Shown: piece by piece, positions 30,452 through 42,746 of the stretch | Layout of the letters: every line of letters starts with the position of its first letter | Numbering within the stretch: the first letter of the stretch is position 1 | Source of the DNA: Trebouxia sp. TZW2008 | Taxonomy: Eukaryota; Chlorophyta; Trebouxiophyceae; Trebouxiales; Trebouxiaceae | DNA length: 64,000 nucleotides | Assembly (NCBI GenBank): GCA_002118135.1 | Contig: BDIU01000386.1 | Coordinates: 62,001-126,000, forward strand | Direction of reading: 5' to 3' | The notes under the pieces: model-generated | What the model was told of the DNA's origin: nothing | The model's database searches: none | Seen by the model: only the letters and a program-made list of their open reading frames with translations | Made by a program: the position numbers and the translations under genes

Positions 30452-33400
30452 ATGTTTGTCCTCAAAAGAGACGGCAGGAAAGAGCCAGTGCACTTCGACA
30501 AGATTACCGCGAGAATTACGAAGTTGTCGTATGGACTCAACCCAGACTTCTGCGATCCGGTACTTCTGTTTGCCGCATCCGTCATATACGTGGCCTTCAG
30601 CAGCCTCCTCGTCATAGCTTGAGTCTTGTAGACTCCTGACACTTGTTCTTTCTGTGCTTCAAAGCACTGTGGCAAAGCCTCAGCTTTGCACAGCTCTGTT
30701 TACTCCTGTGGCGCTTGTGCTTCAGGTCATGGTGGCTCAGAAAGTTGCAGTGGGTGTGTACAAAGGCGTGATTACTAGTGAACTAGATGAGCTTGCCGCA
30801 GAAACCTCAGCCTCAATGACAGCAACACACCCAGACTATGCCTTGGTATGGTGCTTGTTCTTGTTTCAACATGAGCATGATTGGTCATGCCCCAACAAGT
30901 AGCATCACACCCACGCCTACATGCTGTCTGCATAGCATGACCAGTTTGTTTTGAAATTTTGTTGCAAAATGATGAAGCTCTGACATTTGCTTGGTCTGTT
31001 GCAGCTTGCAGCCAGGATAGCTGTGTCTAATCTTCACAAGAACACATTGAAGTCTTTCAGTGAAACGTGAGTCCATTGGGACAATTCGTATCATTTGTTT
31101 TGGCTTCCTTGAATCACCCAAAGTCTGCAGTGTGATTGTTGATTTGTTTTGTGCAGAGTGAAGATCATGTACAACCACATCAATCCAAAGAATGGACAGA
31201 GAGCGCCATTGATTGCAGATGACGTGTTTGCCATTATCATGGAGGTAGTTTGACCTGCATGCTGAAAGAACAGCTCTCAGCATTATTTAGCTGCTCCTGA
31301 GAAATCGATACATATTTCTGGCAATCTGCAGCATGCCCAAAGGCTAGATAGTGAGATCATCTACGACAGAGACTTTGACTACGACTACTTCGGTTTCAAG
31401 GTCTGTTCCTATGCTCAGCATCAAATTGGAGTTTTCTGTATGCTGCCGTCACTCAGTTTGTCAATGCTAATTTGGTCCCACTTCTGCTTGCTGTGTTCAA
31501 GTCCATGTTGACAAGCGCTGATGCCGCTGAAGGTTTGTACAGCTGTCAGACATCAGGTTGCTGCACACAAACGTTCTCTTTGCCGCATTGTTCCAGCATC
31601 CTTGCTGTGCAGTGTCCATCTCCACAACAAAGGTGCTCAGCGTTGCAAGATCATGCTGCTCATGGGTCTGCTGCCTACCTGCCCAAGTGCACACCTTCAA
31701 GCTAGTGATGCTATCTGCTTGCCTATGCAGACTCTTGAGAGATCCTACTTGCTGAGGGTGAATGGCAAAGTTGTTGAGAGGCCGCAGCACATGCTCATGC
31801 GGGTATCTGTCGGCATGCACCAGACTGATATAGAGAGCGCAATTCAGACGTACCACATGCTCAGTGAGAGGTGGTTCACGCATGCGTCGCCAACACTGTT
31901 TAATGCTGGAACCCCAAGGCCACAGCTTTCTTCCTGCTTCCTGATCTGCATGAAGGGAGACAGCATTGAGGTATGCTCTATTCTAGTCCTGCCTCGATTG
32001 TTCCAGCCATTACCTGGATTGAGTGTCATGTGAGATCAAATCATTGGGCAGCAAGTGGCTGCTTGAGCCCTGCCTTGCTCTGGGCTTCAGGGCGGCTGAG
32101 TGTCACACGAACGCAGTGAAACAAAGTTGGCTTGATAGTTGCCTTGATCGTCTCAGCGTTCTTGTGGCTGACTGACCCATATGCTCAATGTACACTGCTG
32201 ATCTACAGCAATGTATACTGTATGCTGGGCTATTCGCTGCTGTCACTTTCAAGCAAGCAGACGCTTGACCCATATGTACCCTGTGCACAAGTGGTAATGT
32301 CAGCTGCATACTCAGCTCATGGCCAGGCTTATGGAAAAGGCGTGCGTATTTTGTCACCTTCTTCAAGCAGACATCACCCATTAGTGACTGGAAATTCATC
32401 ATCCTATTCTCATTTTCAGCAGTTTCCACAGTTCTGCGAGCACTCATACAAGAGGCACCTTATATGCCACTCTGGTTGATCCAAACTCAAGGTTAGTATT
32501 ATGGTTGCAGGGCATCTATGACACACTGAAAGAATGTGCATGCATATCCAAGAGTGCTGGAGGCATTGGGTTGGCCATGCACAACATCAGGTCCACAGGC
32601 AGCTACATTCGGGGAACCAATGGCAACTCAAATGGCATTGTGCCCATGCTCAGGGTCTTCAATGACACTGCTAGGTAAACTCGCTCAGCAGCACCTGACA
32701 GCTTCATGCATACAGAGTGCCTCAGATGCACAAGGTCTGATGATGTGCCACTCATGCATGCACACAGGCTCGCATATTGTCCACGCAGCAGTACACCACT
32801 GTGATAGGACACAGCTGCAACAAATTGCCCATCTAGTGCATTGTGAACTGCAAAGAACGTCAAAGAAGTATTTACGACCACTGCATGTTGGTCATACCTG
32901 CAGATCATGACCATCCTTGACTGCTTGGTCTGATAGCAGCATTCATTCAAGCAAAAATACTGTGCGATTGAGTCAGTGGCGTGATGTGCAGGTATGTGGA
33001 TCAAGGTGGAGGAAAGCGCAAGGGTGCTTTTGCAGTGTACCTGGAGCCTTGGCACAGCGACATTTTTGAGTGGTTAGACTTGCGCAAGAATCACGGCAAA
33101 GAAGAGGTTAGACTTGAACTTACTTGCATTCTGCCAAAAGAGCATGCTGACTTGCTGCATGGCTGCAAACACCAGCAGCAGTTGACATCTGCAACCAGAA
33201 TATAGTCCAAGCGCTGGGTGCCAGCAGTAGCAGCTCTGTTCAGATCAGCCAAGAAAGATCTGTCAGCTTGTGTGGCCAAATTGCATTGCCTGCACAGCTG
33301 TCTTTTGTGGTTGTTGCGCCAGTTGCAGCTCGCAAGTTTGCCAGCCCAAATTCAAACACCTTGCGTGGCCTCTGCACAAACGTCATGCGCATGCGGCCAG

Positions 33401-36400
33401 CATTTATGGTATTGTGATCCATTGAATCAACTGTGCATCAGCAAAACGGTGTTGCAGCAGAGTGGTCTCTCAGCAAAGTGACCTTGTTGGTGGCTCGAAG
33501 TCAATGTGAGTCTATAGGTCAGAGCCCATAACCTGTTCTATGGTCTCTGGGTGAAAGACCTGGTCCTGCAGCAGCTTGAAGCCAATGGAGAGTGGTCACC
33601 GTTTTGCACCAAGCAAGCTCCAGGTCCTTTTTGGCAACATATGATTTTTGGTCTATAGGTTAGAGCCCGTGACCTGTTCTACGGTCTCTGGGTGAACGAC
33701 CTGTTCATGCGGCGGGTTGAAGCCAATGGAGAGTGGTCGCTGTTCTGCCCCAATGAGGCTCCAGGTCTTGCAGACTGCTGGGGAGAAGAGTTTGACACCC
33801 TGTACCAGAAGTTCGAGCGGGAAGGCAGAGCCAAGCGAGTCATCAAGGCTCAGCAGCTCTGGTTTGCCATCCTAGAGGCACAGGTTAGGTCCAGCTGTTT
33901 GTCTGACCATTTATCTGTGTGCCTTTGTGTTGGAAGCGGAGTTTGACACTCTCTTTCAGAAGTACGAGCGAGAAGGCAGAGCCAAGCAAGTCATCAAGCC
34001 TCAGCAGCTCTGGTTTGCCATCCTAGAGGCACAGGTCAGCACAAACTGTTTTGTCTAGTTATGTGATTGTCTGACTCAGTTTGAGGAGAGGACTCGGACG
34101 ACTTATACAGAGATGAATGGCAAGGCAAAGCCGAGCAAGTCATCAAGGCACAGGTCAGTCAACAGTATTCTTATATCTGTCTCTCCTTCTCCTGGGCTAT
34201 CTATCTAGCATGTCTGTTTACCTTATCTGTCTCAGCTCTGCCACTGCAAGAATTGCCCAATAGCAAATGCACACAGTCGACAAGCAGCCCAGCAGCTTGG
34301 CGTCCTTGCCACCAGTTTCCTGCGCTTGTCGTGCTTCAGACATTTTGCAACAGCTCAAGAACGTCTATCGTAAATGCCAGGCGATCATCAAGGCAGCTTT
34401 TCGGTTCTCAGGCTGCACGCAAGCATCATGATTCAGGCCATAGCTGATGCCCTGTGTGCTCCGTGTCCAGACACATGCAACACTTGGCTGCATCCCATCG
34501 CTGCGCTAGCTCAATTTGCTGATTTTGCCAGTCCACCAAACTATAGATGTTCAACCAATGGATATCTATTTTGTCCCAGCTTGCTGAGTCTGTGCAGCTG
34601 TAGTGTGGCCGAGAACGTTTGGGCAGCAGACTTTCCTCAGACTGCCCAGCAGCTGCAGTTAAGGTCACTCAGCATTTTGTCTTTACTGCAGCAAACACCT
34701 GGCTCATGTTACTTCATCTGCAGGTTGAGACTGGCAACCCATACATGCTGTACAAGGACAGCTGCAACCGCAAGTCCAATCAGCAAAACCTGGGCACCAT
34801 CAAGTGCAGCAATCTCTGCACTGAGATTGTGGAGTACACCAGCCCTGAAGAATCAGCTGTCTGCAACCTGGCATCCATTGCCCTTCCAAGGTGATTCTTA
34901 CAGTCTTTTACTGGTCACAATAAAGCTTTGGACTCCCTGGTGGGCTTCACAAGTGCGTTTCTTGTTACTCAGGCGCCCAACACATTAGGCATGTGAAATT
35001 GAGTTCTGTGTGGCAGTTGCTGTTGCTTTTCACATTCATGCTAATTTTGAAAGCAAGCTGCAGTCTGGTAAGCTCTGTCAGCCACATTGCATGAAGCAAT
35101 TGATAACGCACACTACAGGACTTCAAGGGCCTGTGATGGCAGACCTCAACAACAGTCATGTCCCAATGCATGACCAGGGCTGCAAGCTTTATCGGTCCAC
35201 AGCAATGGTGTACTCTATTTGCATGCTGTAGATTTGTGAAGGACAAGGATGGCAAGGGTGGGAAGGTGGTCAAGACCACAGGCAGCCTGGACGCTAAGAA
35301 CAGGTACAGCTTGATGCAGCCGTGCCCTTGCATGCTGCCATGCAAGAACCAATGTGATACATTCTGTTTGGAATGCATCAATGCAACGAGTGAATCTGTG
35401 CTCATCACCACTGCATTTGTTTGTAAGGCCAAGATCAGGTCCATCAGCACTTTCAGCATTGCAAGTTCCATGGTATGGCTCGACCCTGCTTTGCCATGGG
35501 CATCAGCTTCTCTAGCTTTGGTCACAGAGCCAAACAGCTTGGCACTGCCGGCTTTGACTTATGAGCTCACATACATTGTGCAGCACACGCCCATGAACTA
35601 AAACAAGATCACTGTTATCAACCACTGCTGAGTGACGATTGTCTTTGAATCACAGGTATTTTGACTTTGATAAGCTGGCAGAGATCACGCAGCAGGTGAC
35701 CAAGAACCTGAACAAGATCATTGACATCAACTACTACCCAGTAGAGACAGCACGCAGGTCCAACATGCGCAACCGGCCTATTGGTATCGGCGTGCAGGTC
35801 AGTGCCTTTCTTGTGATGCATGGTAGAGCGTTTGTCTGCAACCAACCTCTTTGTACCCGTATGCATCAGCTGTCGTCTGGGTTGCCCCTTGAGATTCCAG
35901 CTAGTAATTTGTTGAAACCTTTCATGTGGTGCTATGTTTTGTGTTGTCTTGTGACAGCGCACAGGTCCAACATGTGCAATAGGCCTATTGGCATCGGTGT
36001 GCAGGTCAGTGACACACACTTATAAGCTTTGTCTTGATGCATGATGAAATGTGGACTTGATCTTGCAGGCAAAATTGTGCAGTAGATTCTGCACAGAGAC
36101 CCTTCACCAGAGTCAACATGCATTTGTGTTGATAAAGGCAGGTAGGAAGTGCTAGCGATGGAAGCCCGTCTGGGGATGGCCCTTCCTCACGCAGGGTCAT
36201 GCGTTCATTCTTGAAGCTATGGCACATTTGGATGCAGAACTTATGTCTAATAACAATTGCGTCTGTCTACAGGGACTAGCAGACACCTTCATCATCTTGG
36301 GGATGCCCTTTGACAGCCCTGAAGCCAAGCAGCTCAACAAGGACATCTTTGAGTGCATCTACTACAATGCCCTGGTCACCTCTTCAGCCCTTGCCAAGGT

Positions 36401-39400
36401 TCATGGTAAGAAGTCCTTGTTGTACATACAACGCTTAGTCTCATCTTCAACTCAAGCTTATTCTTTAGTTCATTTTAAGTTTTCTCATAAGGAAAGCATC
36501 TGTCTCATGCCGTAGTCACCTCGTCTGTCCTTGGCAAGGTGCACAGTACGAAGCCAGCCCGCACATCTGCACAATGCTTAGTTGACTCTCTAGCCCTGGC
36601 CAAAGTTCAAGCAAGAAGAACCTGGTGCAGGAAGATCTTCTGCAGAAACCCAAAGCTCCTCTCACAACATGATGCTCTGGCAGTCTTTCAGTGGCAGTGC
36701 TCTGCAGTATGTACACTGGATTTGTATCTGATGTATGCCTGAGCTTGCTTCAGAGCCTGCTGACACTCACACCTTTTCTCACGCCTTCTTCCTGATGTGC
36801 TTGCTCCTCTCACAATCCCTGATGCTTTGCCAGTCTCCCAGGGATAGCCCTCTGCTCTGTGTACACTGGGCCTGTATCTGATGTATGCCTGAGCTTGCTT
36901 CAGAGCCTGCTGACAGTGACATCTTTCCTCACGCCGTCTTCCTTACGTGCTTGCTCCTTTCACAACTCCTGATGCTTTGCCAGTCTCCCAGGGGCAGCCC
37001 TCTGCATTGTGTACACCGAGTCTGTATCTCATGTGTGTCTGACCTTACTTCAGGGCCTGCTGATGCTGACACCACTTCTCACGCAATCTTCCTTATGTAC
37101 TTGACTCCTTTCAGTTGGTTGATCAAGCTCACTCATGCTTGGTTGAAGCTTTTCATTTCCATGACTTTCCATTGTGCTCGTCAGTCAGTTGTCGCATGCT
37201 TCACTAAACTGTGGTGTGCAGGACCTTACGCTAGCTATGAGGGCAGCCCAGTCAGCAAAGGGGTGTTGCAACCAGATATGTGGGGCGTGACACCTTCCAA
37301 CAGATGGGACTGGCCTGGCATCAGGCAGAGCATAGCGCAACATGGCGTGCGCAATTCACTGCTTGTAGCGCCAATGCCCACAGCCTCAACATCGCAGGTA
37401 AAGCTGCTTCCATAGGGATTTCAGCTGTTTACGCATAATATATTATAAACAGTATCGCCTGAGGTCAGGCAGAGCATAGTGCAGCATGGCGTGCGCAACT
37501 CGCTGCTTGTTGCGCCCATGCCCACAGCCTCAACATGAGCAGCTGTTTCTCCAGAATGCATGCCGTGCTCCACAGGGAATTGCCTGTTTGTTGGCAAGGC
37601 AAGTCAAAGCAAAAATTTCATCTGCCCATCAAGTAAAGCGTGACTGCTGCGCCTTCAATTCTGGTTGCAAGCTCAAAGCTTCGTGAATTGATCTGTGGCC
37701 ATGCCTCTGAAGGATTTGGCTTGATCTCTGGACACATTTACAGTGTCTTGCAGATCTTGGGGAACAATGAGTGCTTTGAGCCCTACACAAGCAACATCTA
37801 TGTACGGCGGGTGCTAAGTGGCGAATTCACTGTAGTCAACCAGCACCTGCTGATGGATCTGACACGGCTAGGCCTGTGGTCTCCAGACCTCAAGAATGAG
37901 TTGGTGGCTGCCAATGGCTCCATACAGGTGCTGCACTAACTCATAAATGCAGGATCTGGTGTGCATGCATGATTTGTCACCAGTTATGCAAGACAGATGT
38001 CAAACTGCCAATCAGCGTGTCTAGAGCTGCAACCTTGTTGTATCTGGCAGTGCAAGAGGTCGCTAATGTCAGAAGTAATATGCATATGGCGCAGTTTATT
38101 GCATCTGCCTTCAGCAGTCCAGAATTCCCTGCAGGACTTGGAGTTGCCGGAGAACTTGAAGGCATTGTACAAGACTGTGTGGGAGATCAAGCAGAGGGCT
38201 CTAGTAGACATGGCTGCTGACCGAGGCGCCTACATAGACCAGTCACAGTCCTTCAATGTGCACATGTCAGATCCCAACTTTGGCAAGCTGACATCTCTGC
38301 ACTTTTACGGATGGAAGGTATGCTTGCTGACTGAGTGTTGGAGTTTTGCTCCTACAGCAAACCTCACTATGCTGAGCCTTGTGAGGTCTTGTGTCAAGCT
38401 GGCGTCTCTGCCTTTCTATGCATGGAAGGTAGGCACTGGTCACTGTCTGACAGATTCAACTTTTGCATTGCAGCTGCATTGAGCTGACATGTCTGCATGT
38501 ACGGAAGGTGGGCACTGCTGACTGCCTGATAGACTCTGCTCCTACAGCAAAATTGACCTGAGCTGAAATGTTGCGTGAACGAGCATATTGAGCTGACATC
38601 TTTGTACCTTGATGATTTAAAGGTATACGCACCTGACTATCCTGACTAGGGTGCACTTTCACAGAATGATGCCAGTGTATATTTCGAGGACAATGGCAGC
38701 TACAGATGGCAGCAATCAATCACTGAATCCCATGCTGTGCTGTGCAGGCCGGCCTGAAGACAGGGATGTACTACCTGAGGACAAGAGCAGCAGCTGATGC
38801 TATCAAGTTCACAGTGGACCAGCAAGCACTGGCGAAGAACAAGGCTGCCCGTGCTGCAGCCGCTCCCAAGGGCCTGGCCGCTACTGCTGCCACAGAACCC
38901 CTCAAGGTGCTGCACTGCTAAAGTCATGCCCAACTCATATCACGTCCTCAGAGACATGAGATAAAGGCAACTCAAACCGAAATGATTATGGGTATAGGAA
39001 ACACCGGAAGGATTTCTGCAGCACATAAACAGTGTGATACTTGTCATTGCAAGTCTCGGGGGGCTGGCCGCTACTGCTGCCACTATACCCCGCAAGGTGC
39101 TGCAATGCCACAGTCACACACCCACAGCACTGATGCTGCATGTCATGATTTTTTTGGTTGATTCTGTGGAACACTGTTGGCATTATCATTGGACAGGTCA
39201 TTGTTGTCTCAAGGGCCTAGTCGGCACTGCTGCCACCAAGCCCCTTGAGGTGCTACAACACTTACCTTTGAAACGCCATCAGCGCACTGTCTGCATCAGG
39301 ATACTGAGTGCTGACATTTGATGATGAACCCATGTTGCCAGTTCCATCTGTGTCTACGTAATGATGCTGACTGGTGATGCAGGAGCAGCAGAGTCCCAAC

Positions 39401-39550
39401 ACCAGGGTCATTGCCACAGACTCAGCAAGCGCAAAGGTGGCTGTTGCAAAAGCAGTTGTAGCAGATCCCGACATGGAGGCTGAAAGAAAGATGGCAGCCC
39501 TTGTTTGCAGTCTGGAGAACAAGGATGCCTGCCTGATGTGTGGGTCATAG
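30452..39550 (+). CDS. RNR1: ribonucleoside-diphosphate reductase large subunit (class Ia)
   Basis: Reduces ribonucleoside diphosphates to deoxyribonucleotides with the small subunit. Eighteen exons join in phase with GT-AG ends: 30452-30559, 30726-30845, 31005-31066, 31157-31244, 31332-31400, 31731-31970, 32511-32674, 32992-33106, 33659-33883, 34724-34890, 35232-35303, 35656-35797, 36273-36405, 37222-37397, 37754-37927, 38135-38317, 38748-38906 and 39383-39550. They give 854 aa. An N-terminal ATP-cone ([20 protein letters not shown]) allows dATP/ATP control. Catalytic residues: C218 (LSSCFL), N427/C429/E431 (SNLCTE) and C444 (AVCN), almost the numbering of yeast Rnr1. Further landmarks are [40 protein letters not shown] and [15 protein letters not shown]. 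The C-terminus carries the shuttle cysteines C849 and C852 (CLMC). Several introns hold boundary copies of neighbouring exons. Confidence 0.96.
33518..34153 (+). repeat. boundary copies around RNR1 exon 33659-33883
   Basis: Upstream, 33518-33621 repeats the exon start after TATAG ([11 protein letters not shown] then [10 protein letters not shown]), 141 bp before the working acceptor. Downstream, about 33937-34034 repeats the exon end ([20 protein letters not shown]) with its CAG/GTCAGC donor, and about 34083-34153 is a weaker third donor copy ([10 protein letters not shown]). One exon thus shows both acceptor-side copies upstream and donor-side copies downstream. Confidence 0.88.
35959..36010 (+). 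repeat. donor-side copy of RNR1 exon 35656-35797
   Basis: Repeats [13 protein letters not shown] plus the CAG/GTCAGT donor, 208 bp after the working donor at 35797. A CACAG precedes it, so it could be recognised as a small exon. Confidence 0.85.
36515..37110 (+). repeat. 150-bp tandem array in an RNR1 intron
   Basis: Near 36515-36545 and 36575-36610 are relics of the exon end SSALAKVH. From about 36640 follow units of about 150 bp (starting CCTGAGCTTGCTTCAGAGCC at 36738 and 36888 and a diverged one at 37038) preceded by a partial unit. These units do not obviously encode a known exon. Confidence 0.8.
37453..37540 (+). repeat. donor-side copy of RNR1 exon 37222-37397
   Basis: Repeats [20 protein letters not shown] through the AST codons, followed by a stop (TGA) where the working exon has SQ and the donor. 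Confidence 0.85.
38395..39250 (+). repeat. donor-side copies after RNR1 exons 38135-38317 and 38748-38906
   Basis: The end [17 protein letters not shown] is repeated as [17 protein letters not shown] at about 38396-38430 and as weaker copies near 38485-38510 and 38590-38625. The end [18 protein letters not shown] is repeated at about 39058-39094 ([18 protein letters not shown]) and 39212-39247 ([18 protein letters not shown]). Donors remain intact in most. Confidence 0.8.
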
Positions 39551-40167
39551 ATTGTAGAGTTAGCTCGTGTGCATCAACACCTAGGGGATGTAGGTGTTTT
39601 TCACAGTTTTTCTTTTTTGTGTTTTTGCTTGCACAAATCCATGTAGGTGTGCCACAATTCTTTGCAGCTTGCTGCTGAAACACTATCCTAACAACAATGA
39701 ACGAGTCCAGTCAGCATATATGCTGCGATTGAGTACAGTTCATTCTACCTTTCACCTGGACTGTCCACTGCACCCTGTGCAGCAGACACAGAGTCAAGTC
39801 AGAAATTGAGCAGCATAGCGGCCTCAGACCACAGGTACTTCTGAGCGTACAAAAGGTTTCACACCTCATTCCTTGGGCTGCAGCTAGGGTTGTGCTTGAT
39901 GTATCAAGCATGTAATGACTGCTTTATTTGCTGTTGAGGATGTGTCTGACCCTGACATTTGCATCGTTGTCAAAGGCGAAGCTCAGCAATGTTGAAGTGG
40001 CCAGCTTCTTAAAATTTAGCATCAACTAATGCAGTGAATGCCATGACAAGCTGTCTTGAAAGCGAACATTGCACTTTGTAGCTGATGACATGTGATACGG
40101 CAAATCGTTTGAATCAATGCAGAACCCAAAGCAGCATGCATTGTGCAATGCCCAGTTTTATTTCAGA
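39551..40167. other. convergent intergenic region
   Basis: 3' flanks of RNR1 (+) and the PSB33-like gene (-). I see nothing else in it. Confidence 0.5.
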
Positions 40168-42118
40168 CTATGATGGGGCAGAGTTAGGGTTGTAAAACTG
40201 GACAGATATGGTGCCATCATCATCCACTTGAGCTGGGTACACCTTTAGCTTGACTGGTTGCTGATTAGACTGCAAAGGCACAATGCAACCGTCAGCATCC
40301 TGCAGAGCATGTTGTGCGATTTTGTGCAAGTCTTGCAATGAGTGACACACAGTTCTCAGAGCGTCTGCATGTAGTTAGACTCATTGCAAGACTTAAGCAG
40401 TGCGAAGACTTTGCGCCTCGCCATCTACTTAGCAATGCCTTCTATCCCATATGCGCTCTGTAACAAAACTTTGCACAAATTTGCTCAAGAGGGCGGAATG
40501 TGACACCAGCTGTCATCTTGATGCTTGTGTGAATGTCCTGCTTTACATGCAACAGGCCAGGGTGGAATCCAGCTTCCAAAGCAAGCACAGAGAAAACGCA
40601 AAATGCTTAAGTTAGCTGGCAAGGGCTTGAGCTGCAATCGAACAGTTGTGTGTCACCTTGATAGCACCCAAAACTTTCCTTATGAGGTTGTTCTTTGGAC
40701 ACCACTCAAGTACCTGCATCAAAACTTTTTGAACAGGGCAAACAGATCCACTTCATTTCATGCTCGAGTCTGCAGGGTTTCCCAGGCGCTCATTAGTCTA
40801 GATGACGTAGTGCTCAAATCTGTAAAACTTTCCATGCCTTTAGCACTCAGCGATGAGTCACATCTGGGGCCTGTTAGGCACAGGAGCGGATGCAGTTGTT
40901 GACCGCCTAAAGGATTCATTCAATCAGAAACAGTGAAGCAATATCCGGGTGAAAGCAATCCATTGCAGGAGCTTCTTTCTCAAATCAGCTTTGTTGTTCA
41001 GGGATAAGGTGTTAAGCTCTCAGTTTATACCTTACTCAGATCCATGACATGCAGGAGTGCGCCAGGGTGAGGCCTACCTTGCCAGTCTGAAGATCATACA
41101 CAGTGCCATCAAGGGGAACTTCTACTGCTGGGCCTGATTTGCCTGAAACACCATACAGAATTTACAGCAACAAACCCTTGCACAGTTCGGTGCCATCAAG
41201 GGGCCCTACAACTGCTGTGCCTGATTTGCCCAAAATGCCACACAGGGAAGCAGCAAAAGCTTGCACAGTCTTGTTGCCAGCAGAGTTGCAGCAGGCTGTC
41301 AGATGTGCACAACGAAAAGTTGCATTTGACAGTAATAAAGGCAGCAGAAACTTGCACAGATTCGTGCCAGCAGATTTGCAGCAGGCAAACATGGGTGACA
41401 TATGCAGCAGGCTGACGTGGATGAGCACAAAGAAAGCGCCTTGCAGCAGCAGGCTTTGCACTTTTGTCTTTAATGCTGTTCAGGGTATGTACCTTTGAGT
41501 ACTTTGGCATGGCTCAGAGGATATTTGTATGCTGTTGAGTTTGCATCTGAGCAGTACACCTTGCCGTCCACATTGTAGAGCATGACCACAGATTTGTCTT
41601 TGAGTACAATGGCTTTGGTAGGCCGGTCAGCCTAAAGGTGCAAGTTCAAGCCCTTGTTTTCAGTGCCAGGGCCAAATCGTATGCCATTCAAGATGGCTGA
41701 GGAGTTGGAAATAACGTGATTGCAATGCAAATTTGCGCTCAAGCTGTAGGGGCAGGAGCTTACTGGGAACTCTGACATTCTGGCAATGTTTATCCAGTTT
41801 GAGTCATTCTTGCGTTGGCTTTTCTGCAGTAAGAGTGAAAAATGCAAACGGTGAACGATGGACAGTGCAACGTGGCGAGACGAAAAGCGTGTGACGAAAG
41901 CTTTGTGCAGACAGGTCGCTTGCTGTAGTTAGGCGGTGAGCGAAGACCTTGCTGCCTTTGCCAAATCCCTTTGCGGCTTGACACGAGCAGGGTGTAGGCT
42001 TGCGTCTGCTTGGGGGTTCTGGTCGCCTCGATACAAGCTGTCTTGAAGGTTTACCGCTACCACCAAAAACCGCATTTGGTCTGGTAGGACTTAAAGCCCC
42101 AGCTAGATGTGCGGACAT
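40168..42118 (-). CDS. PSB33: PSB33/TEF5-like thylakoid protein with Rieske-like fold
   Basis: PSB33 (TEF5 in Chlamydomonas) is a thylakoid protein that stabilises photosystem II and its light-harvesting supercomplexes. Exon 1 (from 42118) encodes a Ser/Arg/Pro-rich, acid-poor transit peptide ending near PCSCQAAKGFGKGSK; its donor is not resolved. In-phase exons follow: 41764-41823 (NWINIARMSEFP), 41493-41631 (ADRPTKAIVLKDKSVVMLYN then VYCSDANSTAYKYPLSHAKV) and 41078-41142 (GPAVEVPLDGTVYDLQTGK). The last exon, 40168-40299, has LKVYPAQVDDDGTISVQF. As in PSB33, the CxH cluster ligands of true Rieske proteins are absent. The Trp-Cys-Pro segment expected after TGK is not seen, so a short exon may be missing between 40300 and 41077. 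Another Rieske-fold plastid protein is the alternative. Confidence 0.65.
41190..41240 (-). repeat. copy of the start of PSB33-like exon 41078-41142
   Basis: Encodes GKSGTAVVGPLDGT, close to GKSGPAVEVPLDGT of the working exon, about 80 bp upstream of it. Confidence 0.7.
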
Positions 42119-42746
42119 GCTAATTGGTATGGGGTCACAAAGGACTCAGTCCGCAAAGGTGCAGCTAGGGCTTGCAGTTTTCGTGTCGTATATGTAGTGT
42201 GTGTTGAGAGTGTGCGCCTGGTGAGAAGCGCAGTGAGTGCGAAGAACGTCTTGACCAGACTGCATCTCAGAAATCAGACTCGACACCTGATCAGTCATTG
42301 GTGGCCTGCAGAAGAAGAAGCTCGTTACAATGGGAAAATGAGAAAGAGAGCCCGATTTTACATCGACCAATCTATTTTGCTGTCTTTGAGATTTGTTGCC
42401 TGGCCAAAGTGTAATCTCTCTCTCATCATTTGGCCAGCTAAGTCTGATCGGATGTGTTGGGGGGTAGATACCCCAATAATGCTGTATGCAAAGGAGGAAA
42501 GACGCGTGGAGAATCTCTCCGGGGACCCCTTTGAACGGATGTGACGCTGGCGCACCCAAGGTGGTTGCTCTGCTATGAAAGCTGCGTTCACTTTGGTGTG
42601 CAATTGTTGTGCGTCTTGAGCATTGCTGTGAAATTTGTTCAAATCTGCATTGGTGCAGTTTGACACAAACTTGTACAAGTTACAGTGGATAGGGGCCATC
42701 TCAAGCTACCAAGGCGATGAACATACTGCAACAGCCCAGCCTCGGC
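42119..42746. other. intergenic region
   Basis: Promoter side of the PSB33-like gene and 3' flank of ARMC6, both minus. Only a TGTAA (42680-42684, minus) stands out. Confidence 0.5.
42680..42684 (-). terminator. possible TGTAA poly(A) signal of ARMC6
   Basis: Minus-strand TGTAA 63 nt beyond the ARMC6 stop. Inferred from the algal consensus. Confidence 0.45.
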
